From the NCBI RefSeq assembly GCF_021650935.1, contig NZ_CP091244.1, positions 3,100,001 through 3,164,000 on the forward strand: DNA of 64,000 nucleotides, given 5' to 3'. A program made the translations under genes and the position numbers. Within the stretch, counting starts at the first letter, position 1. Every line of letters starts with the position of its first letter. This DNA comes from Thiothrix winogradskyi (GTDB taxonomy: Bacteria > Pseudomonadota > Gammaproteobacteria > Thiotrichales > Thiotrichaceae). Of this stretch, positions 54,997 to 62,310 are shown piece by piece. The notes beneath the pieces were generated by a model. It ran no database searches. It was not told the origin of the DNA and was given only the letters and a program-made list of their open reading frames with translations.

Positions 54997-55103
54997 ATGC
55001 GTTTTGTTTTTTGGGATGATCGCGCAGAATCATTCGGTTTTGTGTTTTGGCGGTGGAATGTTTGGATGTGTCGGGTTATCATGGCGGCTCAACTTTTTTG
55101 TTC

Positions 55104-55132
55104 AAGGCTAGCCGCATTGCTAGCCTTTTTTT
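55104..55132 (+). terminator. Plus-strand terminator inside the minus-strand element
   Basis: AAGGCTAGC and GCTAGCCTT form a perfect 9-bp stem with a 6-base loop and seven T on the plus strand. No plus-strand gene is supported upstream, so an antisense transcript or insulation of the leader promoter is implied. Confidence 0.7.
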
Positions 55133-55144
55133 ATTGTGCCGATA

Positions 55145-55185
55145 AAAAACACCGGAAAGCCGGAATTCCGGTTTTTCCGGTTTTT
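55145..55185 (-). terminator. Terminator after the 286-residue gene
   Basis: On the minus strand nested CCGG repeats (CCGGAAA...TTTCCGG around CCGGAATTCCGG) are followed by TGTTTTTTAT. It lies 7 bases past the stop at 55192 and separates that gene from the regulated leader. Confidence 0.7.
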
Positions 55186-55191
55186 GTCCCA

Positions 55192-56052
55192 CTATTTCAC
55201 TGGGTTTTTCTCCAACTCTTTCAGCGTTTCACTAATGATGTCACTGATATGCCCGACGGATACGCCGGGGTTCATGCTGCCATCAATAGCCACAGCAATA
55301 GTTTTAAGTTTGCGGTCTCGCTTGTTCTTACCAGCCGCCCACAACTCACGCGCCTTTTGTTTCATTTGTTCGTTACGCTGCTTGGTTTCTTCTTTGACTG
55401 GCGTTTTGCTGATGCTGCGTGGTGCTGGTTCGTCGGTGAGCCTTGCGCGGTCGTGGTAGCGTTTCCATAAGGTGTGGGCTTGTCGCTGGAATGTTTCGGT
55501 GGTGGTCAAACCGCGCCCTAGTTCGTTAAGTTCTATGATTGCGAACACTTGTTCTGTGAGCGGTAATCTTAGGTAAGCTTGCAGCTTTTCGCGGTCACTT
55601 AGTCCACGATCTTCTAGGGAGTCTGGATACACATAAGGCTTGAGGTTGCCGCGCTTGATTTCAATAATTATCCCTTGGCAAAGTTGCCGCCGATATATGG
55701 CAAGGTCGATCAGCGGATAAATCAGCATGGATAATTTAATAATCGACAATGCCGACGGGGTGTCACGTAAGCCGAGCGCCGCATCATGCCACAAGTCTCT
55801 TGCATCGTCGTCTCTGTTAGCGAGCCGCGCCAGACTGGTTTTAATGGCATAGGCGGGATAATGCTTGTGCTGTAGGAAGTCTCGATGCCAATCAGGGAGC
55901 AATTGCTCAAAGACTTCTTTTTCTCCAGCAGAAAGCGCTGCATTGTGATTCCTACTCACGATTCTTAGCCAGTCATTCGCTTTTTCCGAGGGTATGGCTA
56001 ACTCTGTGATTGCATCGGTTAGCGTGTTGTACCTGCACCATTTTTCTTCCAT
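55192..56052 (-). CDS. Hypothetical protein of the element
   Basis: 286 residues from the ATG at 56052, with AAGGACAAGCGAAGT upstream. Mostly helical. A central hydrophobic stretch SIIKLSMLIYPLIDLAIYRR (about 104-123) may be buried or membrane-near. The C-terminal third is basic and coiled (EETKQRNEQMKQKARELWAAGKNKR cut by short loops), then a VAIDGSMNPGVSVGHISDII segment that could be DNA-binding. It is flanked by terminators, so it forms a single-gene unit. No family recognised. It sits between the capsid unit and the leader, where P4-type satellites place regulatory or capsid-hijacking genes; this is position only. Confidence 0.6.
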   Translation of the reverse strand: MEEKWCRYNTLTDAITELAIPSEKANDWLRIVSRNHNAALSAGEKEVFEQLLPDWHRDFLQHKHYPAYAIKTSLARLANRDDDARDLWHDAALGLRDTPSALSIIKLSMLIYPLIDLAIYRRQLCQGIIIEIKRGNLKPYVYPDSLEDRGLSDREKLQAYLRLPLTEQVFAIIELNELGRGLTTTETFQRQAHTLWKRYHDRARLTDEPAPRSISKTPVKEETKQRNEQMKQKARELWAAGKNKRDRKLKTIAVAIDGSMNPGVSVGHISDIISETLKELEKNPVK

Positions 56053-56089
56053 ACTTCGCTTGTCCTTTCTTTCACCTGAAAGACACTCT

Positions 56090-56124
56090 AGGGGAACGGT
56101 GTTTGCGCGTTGTTCCCCTTTTTT
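56090..56124 (+). terminator. Plus-strand terminator upstream of the 286-residue gene
   Basis: AGGGGAAC and GTTCCCCT pair (8 bp, 14-base loop), then six T on the plus strand. On the minus strand it would form a leader hairpin about 35 bases before the start at 56052 and could affect expression of that gene. Confidence 0.6.
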
Positions 56125-56166
56125 GTGCCTGCTTGATCGGATTCTATGGCGTGCAGCGGATTCCGG

Positions 56167-56200
56167 GCAAAAAAAAGCGGGTTAGGTTGCCCCATCCCGC
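56167..56200 (-). terminator. Terminator after the capsid gene unit
   Basis: On the minus strand GCGGG and CCCGC pair around a 14-base loop, followed by at least seven T. It ends the capsid-terminase-small protein unit. Confidence 0.7.
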
Positions 56201-56319
56201 AAAATGACCCGACGAAGGGATTCTCTCAAAAAGCATATTGTCTTGAATAAAGTGGCGAGCTACCGACAAGGGAAGAACAATAGCCCGCCGTTGGGCAAGG
56301 GTTCGAGAATGACGCGGAT

Positions 56320-56451
56320 TTAATACACCCCGTGTTCTCGGATGGATTTCTTGATGGATAAACGGGTATGCAGTGACGCGGCTTTTAATGCCAGCCACGC
56401 CGAGAATGCTTGCATCGCGGTCACGAGTTTGAAACCTAATCGAATGTGCAT
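56320..56451 (-). CDS. 43-residue small protein after the capsid genes
   Basis: ATG at 56451 with GGAG 6 bases upstream, stop at 56320. It reads MHIRLGFKLVTAMQAFSAWL and then a Leu/Ala/Lys-rich helix ending KSIREHGVY. It is amphipathic, basic and possibly membrane-active. It lies 10 bases after the preceding stop and before a terminator. A frame in another phase here (84 codons) has no ribosome site. Confidence 0.5.
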   Translation of the reverse strand: MHIRLGFKLVTAMQAFSAWLALKAASLHTRLSIKKSIREHGVY

Positions 56452-56461
56452 GTGCTACTCC

Positions 56462-56752
56462 TTAAAATTCGTAAGTGTTGCTATCGTCGGCTAGGGTTTT
56501 TCCCAGTGTGCCGAGTTTGGCTTGCGCCGCTGCATTTTCGGCTTCGACTTTTGCCAGCTTTTCCGCTGTGGTGCTAATCGGTGGCGTGTTGTTGCCAACG
56601 TCCGTTTTTAGGCGGTTTTCAGCCACTTGCAGGCGATTTTCTAAGGTGGCGATTCGTTCCGCGAATGCCTCCGTTATGGGGGTAAGCGCATTTTCTAGCG
56701 CCTTATCCACCCCTTTCATGACCGCCTCAAGGTCTTGCTTTGTCATGCCCAT
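56462..56752 (-). CDS. Coiled-coil protein next to the small terminase
   Basis: 96 residues, starting inside the last codons of the gpM-like gene. The heptad-rich stretch ITEAFAERIATLENRLQVAE (about residues 26-50), a short polar linker and a second helix AEKLAKVEAENAAAQAKLG indicate a coiled coil. In P2 the next gene would be the head-completion protein L, which this is not. A scaffold-like or assembly helper role is a reasonable but untested idea. Confidence 0.6.
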   Translation of the reverse strand: MGMTKQDLEAVMKGVDKALENALTPITEAFAERIATLENRLQVAENRLKTDVGNNTPPISTTAEKLAKVEAENAAAQAKLGTLGKTLADDSNTYEF

Positions 56753-57650
56753 TGTTTACGTCCTTTCTGGCGTTCACCAGATGATGTTTCATGTATGCCT
56801 TAACGTGCTTCGGATTGAAGCGGTAAAGGTGTCGAGTGCCTACCGGAATTTCTAGCCGGGGCAATAGTTCAGGGTGTTTTTTGGCATGGCGCAAAAATGC
56901 GGGTGCTGTCATGTTTGCCAGCGTTGCCGCTGCCCGTGCTGATAGGCTGTAATCCGCTATCTTTTCGGGGGCTTGACTGGGTGTCGGCTTAGCGCCCGCA
57001 TCCAACGTTTTGAGGTAACGTTTCACGCCCGAATTCGGGTCAAGTTGCGCCGCTATCAGCAGCAATTCCCGTGCCTTTTCAGGATCAGTGTCCAGCCGTG
57101 CCAATGCCCGCGCTTTGTGGAGTTTCGCGGTTATTTGGTCGGTCATGTCGTAACCGCTAACCACTTGCGCCAGATCGTCGAGCACGTCGGCATGGGTGGC
57201 AGTGTCGCCCGCTTTGAGGATACCGCCCGCGATTTCTTCGGTGACGGTTTCCGCTAAGGTGCGTGAGAAGTCTTTGGGAGCGCTCAGCCGCTCAGCGAGT
57301 GCAAACCGTGCCAGTTCTAAGCCGCGTTGCCATTCGCCCACGTCGATATGCCACACGGTCAACCAGACAAACATGATGGCTGCTTTGCTTTCGTAGGCTT
57401 GTTGCACCATGAAAGTATTTAGCCATGCTTGGTACTGGGTGAGCGCTTGACGTTTGGCACTGGCACGGGTGGCACGGCTTTTAATGTGGCTCATGCGGTG
57501 ATAATCCGCGCTGAATTGCGCTGCAATGATGCTGTCATGACAGGCTTCACGCGCCGGGTTCACCGTTGCCGCCGTAGCGGGCAATTCTGCCCGCGTCGTG
57601 CGTGTGCCGGTGCGGTGTTGTGCAGCGGGTGACAACATGGTTACACCCAT
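56727..57650 (-). CDS. P2 gpM-like small terminase subunit with extra HTH domain
   Basis: 307 residues; P2 gpM has about 247. The gpM core covers about residues 1-225. VWHIDVGEWQRGLELARFAL matches the DTGDIAGALEIARYAL region of P2 gpM, and AKLHKARALARLDTDPEKAR followed by AAQLDPNSGVKRYL matches its C-terminal TPR-like part. The last 75 residues are an additional helix-turn-helix: SARAAATLANMTAPAFLRHA, then RHLYRFNPKHVKAYMKHH. The small subunit chooses which DNA is packaged, so the extra domain could direct packaging to this element. It overlaps the capsid gene by 10 bases, in the P2 order N then M. Confidence 0.85.
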   Translation of the reverse strand: MGVTMLSPAAQHRTGTRTTRAELPATAATVNPAREACHDSIIAAQFSADYHRMSHIKSRATRASAKRQALTQYQAWLNTFMVQQAYESKAAIMFVWLTVWHIDVGEWQRGLELARFALAERLSAPKDFSRTLAETVTEEIAGGILKAGDTATHADVLDDLAQVVSGYDMTDQITAKLHKARALARLDTDPEKARELLLIAAQLDPNSGVKRYLKTLDAGAKPTPSQAPEKIADYSLSARAAATLANMTAPAFLRHAKKHPELLPRLEIPVGTRHLYRFNPKHVKAYMKHHLVNARKDVNNGHDKARP

Positions 57651-58696
57651 TCGCCCGCGCCGGTCGGTAGCAAAATTGCCCCGTTGCGCACGCCTGCGAA
57701 TTTGCCGAAGTCTTCCACCACATAGGCTTCATTTTCCGAGTGGTATTCTTCGAGGCGGTCACGCTTGGGGTTGTCGATAATCGCCCGGCGTAATGTGCCT
57801 AACTGGTAATAGATAGATAGGTTGCTGTAGCTGGTCACAACCACACCACGCACGGGGAAGAATGGCGGCATGATGCACGGTAAACCGGCGACGGTTTGCG
57901 CCGCGAACCATGTACTTAAGGCGTTGCGCTCAGTGGGTAAGGTGCTGTTAGACAACAAGGATAAACCGTGGCTTGTCCAGATTTCGCGCCCGACCAATAC
58001 CACAAGATCGTCTGCCCCTTGATGCCATGCGTCCAGCAAGTTGGTGATCATGTCAAAGACAAGCATATCAAGTGTTTTGTAGTTGCCGCCCTCACCTACT
58101 TTGTACGTGTCAGTGGTTGCCGCGCCGTCTGAGTCATAACCGAGGATGCGGGACGGTTCACTGTTGCGCACTTTTGCGAGCCAGCCGATATTTACGTCTT
58201 GCAGCAATGGGTTAGCGGTCTTGTCGGTGACGGGAGCAGCGGTTTCTCCATTGAACCCGATCATCAGACGGTCACGTGCCTTTTGCAGGCTCAGGCTACC
58301 GTTATACGTTTTCTGGAAATTATCCATGTGCGCCCAACTGTCTAACGTCCGATAACTGATATGCGTGTCGGTGTTGGTTTGCATACAGCGGTATTCGTCG
58401 CCTTGCAGGTCGGCAATTTCGCGGGTACGGCGCTCTTCAATGTCGGTGTTAGTGCGACTGGCTAACGGTTGACTGACACCCACGCCCACACGTTGCCCCA
58501 GTTGGGCAGTGACAGGAATATGGTTCACGTTTTTGAGGAATTCCGCCCGCTCTGCTACCCGTAAAAAGGTTTTCTGTTGTGCGAGGGGTGGATAATGCGC
58601 GGTTTCGTTGCGCACCACGTTAGGATTCCCGATGGCTTGCGCGTAAGCCTTCATGTAGTTGTTCCAGACTTGCCGAGTAGATGGTTGCATGGTCAT
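57641..58696 (-). CDS. P2 gpN-like major capsid protein
   Basis: 351 residues from the ATG at 58696 (P2 gpN is about 357); an ATG two codons later or a TTG at 58723 are alternatives. Conserved stretches: VNHIPVTAQLGQRVGVGVS, ANPLLQDVNIGWLAKVRN, VGEGGNYKTLDMLVFDMI, DDLVVLVGREIWT, LSIYYQLGTLRRAIIDNPK and NEAYVVEDFGKFAG. It is full length and without frameshift, so it should fold as an HK97-type shell protein. No scaffold/protease (gpO), portal (gpQ), large terminase (gpP) or completion protein (gpL) gene is nearby. The shell would need those from a helper phage. Confidence 0.92.
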   Translation of the reverse strand: MTMQPSTRQVWNNYMKAYAQAIGNPNVVRNETAHYPPLAQQKTFLRVAERAEFLKNVNHIPVTAQLGQRVGVGVSQPLASRTNTDIEERRTREIADLQGDEYRCMQTNTDTHISYRTLDSWAHMDNFQKTYNGSLSLQKARDRLMIGFNGETAAPVTDKTANPLLQDVNIGWLAKVRNSEPSRILGYDSDGAATTDTYKVGEGGNYKTLDMLVFDMITNLLDAWHQGADDLVVLVGREIWTSHGLSLLSNSTLPTERNALSTWFAAQTVAGLPCIMPPFFPVRGVVVTSYSNLSIYYQLGTLRRAIIDNPKRDRLEEYHSENEAYVVEDFGKFAGVRNGAILLPTGAGEWV

Positions 58697-58822
58697 GTGT
58701 CCAATGGGTGATAATGCGTTCAATATATTCCGTCTGTTCGCAAGAATTTAGCGCTGTTATTACTGGATACCGCCGCATAGTAAAAACCGTTACAGGGGCA
58801 ACATTAACAACGTTTTGGGGTG

Positions 58823-58847
58823 TGTCATTTTGTGCTGTTTTGTGACA
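58823..58847. promoter_or_regulatory. Candidate activator site upstream of the capsid unit
   Basis: TGTCA and TGACA bracket two direct copies of TTTTGTG spaced exactly 10 bases (58828 and 58838). It lies about 130 bp upstream of the capsid start. It does not match the P2 Ogr site (TGT-N12-ACA). The rest of 58697-59122 holds no gene I can support. Confidence 0.3.
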
Positions 58848-58993
58848 TTGGCGTGATGTGCTGCCCTGCTACAAGCCGCTTTCAGCCTAGAAAGTGCTAA
58901 GAATCACCAAAAAAAATGCAAAAACCCGGCAGGTGAGGAGGAGTGCGAACGCCGGGGCGGGAAAATATTCAGGTGCATGAAGAATCCAAGGCG

Positions 58994-59018
58994 CAAAAAA
59001 GCCGCATCAGGTGCGGCT
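58994..59018 (-). terminator. Terminator between the DUF29 gene and the capsid unit
   Basis: On the minus strand GAGCCGCACCTGATGCGGC is followed by TTTTTT. It separates the integrase-side operon from the capsid operon. Confidence 0.85.
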
Positions 59019-59122
59019 CTTCGGGGTCAATGATGTGATCGTCTGGTATGGGTTCGCGGCGATTGTGCTTGTGTAGGCGGTTGCCTTCGCACCACGGACA
59101 CCCACCGTGATTCCTACATGAA

Positions 59123-59560
59123 TTAGCCCGGCATGAATTCTGGGTCTAGCACTTGCTCAAAGCTCCACGGGCAAGCATCTGGAAAGGTGCTTTCAGGTAG
59201 ACCCGTTTCACGTTCCGCGCCGATCTTTGCCACGTCGTAAGCGTCTGCCAGCTCTTCGGCTGCATGGTGCTTTAGGCTTGGGCTTTTGCGTAGCCGCGCC
59301 GCTAAGCGCTTACGTTGCTCCACAATGGTTAACTGCCAGCTACGCCGATAGGGGTAATCCGCCTGATACTGCCACTTGAGCATGTGCATTAGCAGCACTT
59401 CGAGACGATGGGCGAATTCGTTGCGTTCACTTGCGCCCATGCTTTCAACCTCTTCTATCAGGTTTACTAAGTCGATTTCGCCTAAACGGTGCTCTTTCAA
59501 GAGTTGCGCTTGCTCTTGTGTCCATTCGTAAAAGTCGGTCTTGTATGCAATTGCGCCCAT
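59123..59560 (-). CDS. DUF29-family protein
   Basis: 145 residues with the family pattern: DFYEWTQEQAQLLKEHRLGEID, NLIEEVESMGASERNEFAHR, LLMHMLKWQYQADYPYRRSW and a C-terminal ADAYDVAKIGAE...FPDACPWSFEQVL. DUF29 proteins are helical, common in cyanobacteria and gammaproteobacteria, and without known function. It lies 19 bases after hicB in the same direction, perhaps as a third gene of that unit. Confidence 0.85.
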   Translation of the reverse strand: MGAIAYKTDFYEWTQEQAQLLKEHRLGEIDLVNLIEEVESMGASERNEFAHRLEVLLMHMLKWQYQADYPYRRSWQLTIVEQRKRLAARLRKSPSLKHHAAEELADAYDVAKIGAERETGLPESTFPDACPWSFEQVLDPEFMPG

Positions 59561-59579
59561 ATTGCGCCCTCCGTTGGTG

Positions 59580-59987
59580 TCAGTGTGCGGATTGCCGGAT
59601 ATGCCCTAGTGCAGCACGAGCAATGAAGCCTGAACGGGTTTCGCCGTCACGTTCCGCCGCCGCGTCTATGAGTTGAAGGATACGTTCCGGCAGACTGATA
59701 TTCACCCGTGTGGACTTGCCTGATAGTTTGCTCACATCCACCTTGGTGATTGACCAAATGAACCCCTCATAGGCTTTCTGGTGGCGTAATGCTTCCATTG
59801 GTGAGGGTTGCGGGAAGGGTTTCCCGTTATCCAGATACTCTTCAAGCTGCAATAGGATTGCATCCTCTGCCTGCATCAGTGCTTCATCCAAGGTATCCCC
59901 CGCTGAAAAGCACCCCGGAATGTCTGGCACAATCACGCCGTAAGCGTGGTTAGCGTCGCCTTGCTCTATGGCTATTGGGTAGTACAT
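59580..59987 (-). CDS. hicB: HicB-type antitoxin
   Basis: 135 residues. The N-terminal HicB partial RNase-H-like fold (YYPIAIEQGD, YGVIVPDIPGCFSAGDTLDEAL) is followed by a C-terminal ribbon-helix-helix DNA-binding part (STRVNISLPERILQLIDAAA). It neutralises HicA and represses the operon. hicA comes first, 3 bases upstream, the usual order. Confidence 0.93.
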   Translation of the reverse strand: MYYPIAIEQGDANHAYGVIVPDIPGCFSAGDTLDEALMQAEDAILLQLEEYLDNGKPFPQPSPMEALRHQKAYEGFIWSITKVDVSKLSGKSTRVNISLPERILQLIDAAAERDGETRSGFIARAALGHIRQSAH

Positions 59988-59990
59988 GGC

Positions 59991-60176
59991 TTAATCCTCT
60001 ATTCCGGCTTGCCGTTTAATGGCTTTCACAATGCCCGCCCCTAGATCTTTCTTTGGGTGTGGCACGGTGACGGTATGCCCGTGGTCTGGGTGCTTGAATT
60101 GGTGGTGACTGCCCCGCGTTCGTGCCAGTTCCCAGCCGTGTGCTTTCAGTAGTTTTATCAGTTCACGGCTATTCAT
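59991..60176 (-). CDS. hicA: HicA-type mRNA interferase toxin
   Basis: 61 residues. The dsRNA-binding-like fold with SRELIKLLKAHGWELARTRG and the catalytic His in GSHHQFKHPDHG. It cleaves mRNA independently of ribosomes. Ribosome site AGGAAG about 8 bases upstream. It probably stabilises the element in the cell. Confidence 0.93.
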   Translation of the reverse strand: MNSRELIKLLKAHGWELARTRGSHHQFKHPDHGHTVTVPHPKKDLGAGIVKAIKRQAGIED

Positions 60177-60199
60177 GCGCCCACTTCCTGTATTGCATT

Positions 60200-60216
60200 G
60201 TGTGTATGATACACAC
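60200..60216. promoter_or_regulatory. Palindromic operator of hicAB
   Basis: A perfect 17-bp palindrome GTGTGTAT-G-ATACACAC, 24 bases upstream of hicA. On the minus strand it contains TATCAT, a possible -10 box, so binding by HicB would block the promoter. Confidence 0.65.
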
Positions 60217-60283
60217 GAAAAACCCGCACCGCGTTTGATTGTTTGGTACGTTGTGGCGTTTGCGTTCGGGTGGCTCTAAGTGT

Positions 60284-60826
60284 TCAGCTTTTGCCCTGTA
60301 GTCGTTTGGTGATGGTGTCGGTTGCAAGCTGGCGTTGATAGTCGGTAATGGTTCCGTCGGGTGTGCCGTCGAGGTGATAGCGGTCTGTTCCGCTCTGGAT
60401 GTTTTGCAGGTAAACGCCGTGATTGACGTGCATTCTCAGCAGCTTTTGCACAACCTTCTTGCTTGCGCCGGGAAATTGCTCTTCGTTCACCAGTCGGAAT
60501 ATATCCTTCTCTATGCCAATCGCGAGCGGATGGAAGTCGAACCAGACGCGGAAGGCGTTTAGGCGGTCGTTCAATTCGCGCAACTTGAGTTGTGAAGGTG
60601 GCGTTACCTGCTTTTTTGGGGCGGGTGGTTTGCGCGGTTTCTTGGGTTTGGCGTTGGCGGGTGGTTTGGGCTTGGGTTTGCCCTGTCCTGCCCGCTGCAC
60701 TTGTGGCAGTTCTTCGCGCCGGATGATGCGCTTACCCGTGCGCTGTACCGTGCCAGCCGGTGGCGACGCGCTGGGGGTGGTCGGTTTGCGGGTGATGGTC
60801 AAGGTTTTTTTCGGGGTGTCGGTCAT
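60284..60826 (-). CDS. ProQ/FinO-domain RNA-binding protein
   Basis: 180 residues from the ATG at 60826, with GGAAG 7 bases upstream. A long basic, Pro/Lys-rich N-terminus (KPKPPANAKPKKPRKPPAPK) precedes a FinO/ProQ domain (about 82-180: LKLRELNDRLNAFRVWF, HPLAIGIEKDIFRLV, then VVQKLLRMHVNHGVYLQNI and DRYHLDGT). Such proteins bind stem-loop RNAs and help antisense RNA pairing, as FinO does for FinP. It is 15 bases downstream of int, and its presence beside an antisense-type leader suggests it works on that RNA. Confidence 0.88.
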   Translation of the reverse strand: MTDTPKKTLTITRKPTTPSASPPAGTVQRTGKRIIRREELPQVQRAGQGKPKPKPPANAKPKKPRKPPAPKKQVTPPSQLKLRELNDRLNAFRVWFDFHPLAIGIEKDIFRLVNEEQFPGASKKVVQKLLRMHVNHGVYLQNIQSGTDRYHLDGTPDGTITDYQRQLATDTITKRLQGKS

Positions 60827-60841
60827 GTCCAAACTTCCTTC

Positions 60842-62110
60842 TCAGGTATTGATTGCCGCCGTAGCGGTCTTGGATGTGGATAGTTTACCGGATGTCAGGC
60901 TTAAGAGCTTGTCGGTGATGGTCTGCATGGGTTCTCTGAGGCTTTCCACGTCGGTCACGATGTAACCGCCGGTTACGTCCGCCGCGCCGGTCTTGTGATT
61001 GATCAAACGCTTTAGGGTGTAGCCGCGCACACCGCTGTTTTCGGCAGTCGTGGTGAAAGTTCTTCTCAGGTCGTGCATTGCCCACTGTATGTTAGTCCTG
61101 GCACGAATTGCCTTGATAACTTCTTCAACGCTGGACAGAGGAGAGGTGTTGTCAGTCGCCCGGAATACTAAGCCGCTGCCCTGCCCACTTCGGGCTTGCC
61201 ATTGGGTTAACAGATCGCGGGTGTAGGTGGTGAGCGGTAGCGTGTGACTGTGGTGGTTTTTGGTGTCTTCCAGTTTGATCGTGTTGTTCTTCAGGTCGAT
61301 ATTTTCCCACAGCAATTTACTGGACTCGCTACGCCGGTAGCCACTGAACAGGGTTAGCAGGAAATAGACACGCGCTTTTTCTGCGAGTGCGCCGCCGTAC
61401 CATTCCGGGAGTGAGTTCACCGCCTCATACCAGATCGGCAGTTCGTCATTTTTGATAATGGTCTGTTTGCGGTCTACCCGGTTCCATGCGCGGCTGTGTG
61501 AGAGGCGCTTGACCGGGTTGGATTTGATCAGCGGTTGTTCGCTGTCATCCAAGTATTCACCAATGGCATAGTTATAAATGCTACGTAACACGCGCATTTC
61601 ATTGTTTGCCCGCGCTGCGGAATGTTGGCTTCGTTCGCGGTGGCGTTCTTCGACCATATCACGGGTGATACTGTTCAACGGCTGCGACTCCCAGTCGGGA
61701 AAGCCGACACGAATAGAGCGCTCATAATCGGCAATGGTGGCGGGCTTCAGATTCTTGTGCGATGTCAGATAATCCTTGAACACTTTTCCCAAGGTCATTT
61801 GGGCGAATTGCTGCACCTCTGCCCTGCCCTGCTTTTGCTGGTAACTGGTTTGGCGGGTGGTGGCTATCAGCGAGAGTTCCGCTAGGGCTTTTTCGCGGGC
61901 TTGGGTCACGGTCATGTCAGGGAATCGCCCCAAGGTGATACGCGCCGCCTTGCCTTCGAGGTGTTTTCTCACCTGAAACGACTTCGCGCCCGGCGGGGTA
62001 ATCATCAGCAGCAAACCATTAACCTTCAGATCGTAGACGTAACGTCGCCCACTGTTAGGTGGTTCGAGCGCATCCAACACCGTCTTGGTGAAATTGAGTT
62101 TTTCCGGCAT
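60842..62110 (-). CDS. int: P4-type tyrosine integrase
   Basis: 422 residues from the ATG at 62110, preceded by AGGAGG. An N-terminal DUF4102-like arm-binding domain (KVNGLLLMITPPGAKSF, ITLGRFPDMTVTQAREKAL), a SAM-like core-binding domain, and the catalytic domain with Arg in SGYRRSESSKLLW (near 257), His-x-x-Arg in MHDLRRTF (near 347), His in LINHKTG and the nucleophile Tyr in VTGGYIVTD (near 382). It integrates the element at the 3' end of tRNA-Leu. It lies 200 bp from the right attachment repeat. Confidence 0.95.
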   Translation of the reverse strand: MPEKLNFTKTVLDALEPPNSGRRYVYDLKVNGLLLMITPPGAKSFQVRKHLEGKAARITLGRFPDMTVTQAREKALAELSLIATTRQTSYQQKQGRAEVQQFAQMTLGKVFKDYLTSHKNLKPATIADYERSIRVGFPDWESQPLNSITRDMVEERHRERSQHSAARANNEMRVLRSIYNYAIGEYLDDSEQPLIKSNPVKRLSHSRAWNRVDRKQTIIKNDELPIWYEAVNSLPEWYGGALAEKARVYFLLTLFSGYRRSESSKLLWENIDLKNNTIKLEDTKNHHSHTLPLTTYTRDLLTQWQARSGQGSGLVFRATDNTSPLSSVEEVIKAIRARTNIQWAMHDLRRTFTTTAENSGVRGYTLKRLINHKTGAADVTGGYIVTDVESLREPMQTITDKLLSLTSGKLSTSKTATAAINT

Positions 62111-62167
62111 ACCGCCTCCTGAATGTTTGGTTTTGGTTCGGTTTTGATGGTAGCGCAAACCGCCGCC

Positions 62168-62201
62168 GGGGTCATGTTTCCGATTGTGGCGGGGTCATGT
62201 T
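62168..62201 (+). promoter_or_regulatory. Candidate integrase arm sites, right end
   Basis: GGGGTCATGTT at 62168-62178 and again at 62191-62201, matching the left-end copy at 48198-48208. They lie between int and attR. The 62111-62310 stretch holds no gene I can support. Confidence 0.5.
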
Positions 62202-62310
62202 GCGGCGCGTACCTTGGCGGCGTTTGGCGTAGTGTGGCGGGTTTATGGGTGGTGTGGTGGTCGGCTTCCCGTGGGTTTTTGGGTTGTTGTGGGTTTCGGT
62301 ATCCCTAGCC

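Noticed and set aside
54699..55082. 128-codon N-terminal extension of the first early gene
   Set aside because: This stretch contains the promoter, operator and regulatory RNA, and the TTG/ATG candidates lack ribosome sites; the ATG at 54698 has one.
56144..56398. 84-codon minus-strand frame after the capsid unit
   Set aside because: It overlaps the better supported 43-residue gene in another phase and runs through a terminator hairpin.
58697..58900. P2 Ogr-type late promoter site (TGT-N12-ACA)
   Set aside because: Looked for and not found with correct spacing; only a different direct-repeat motif is present.
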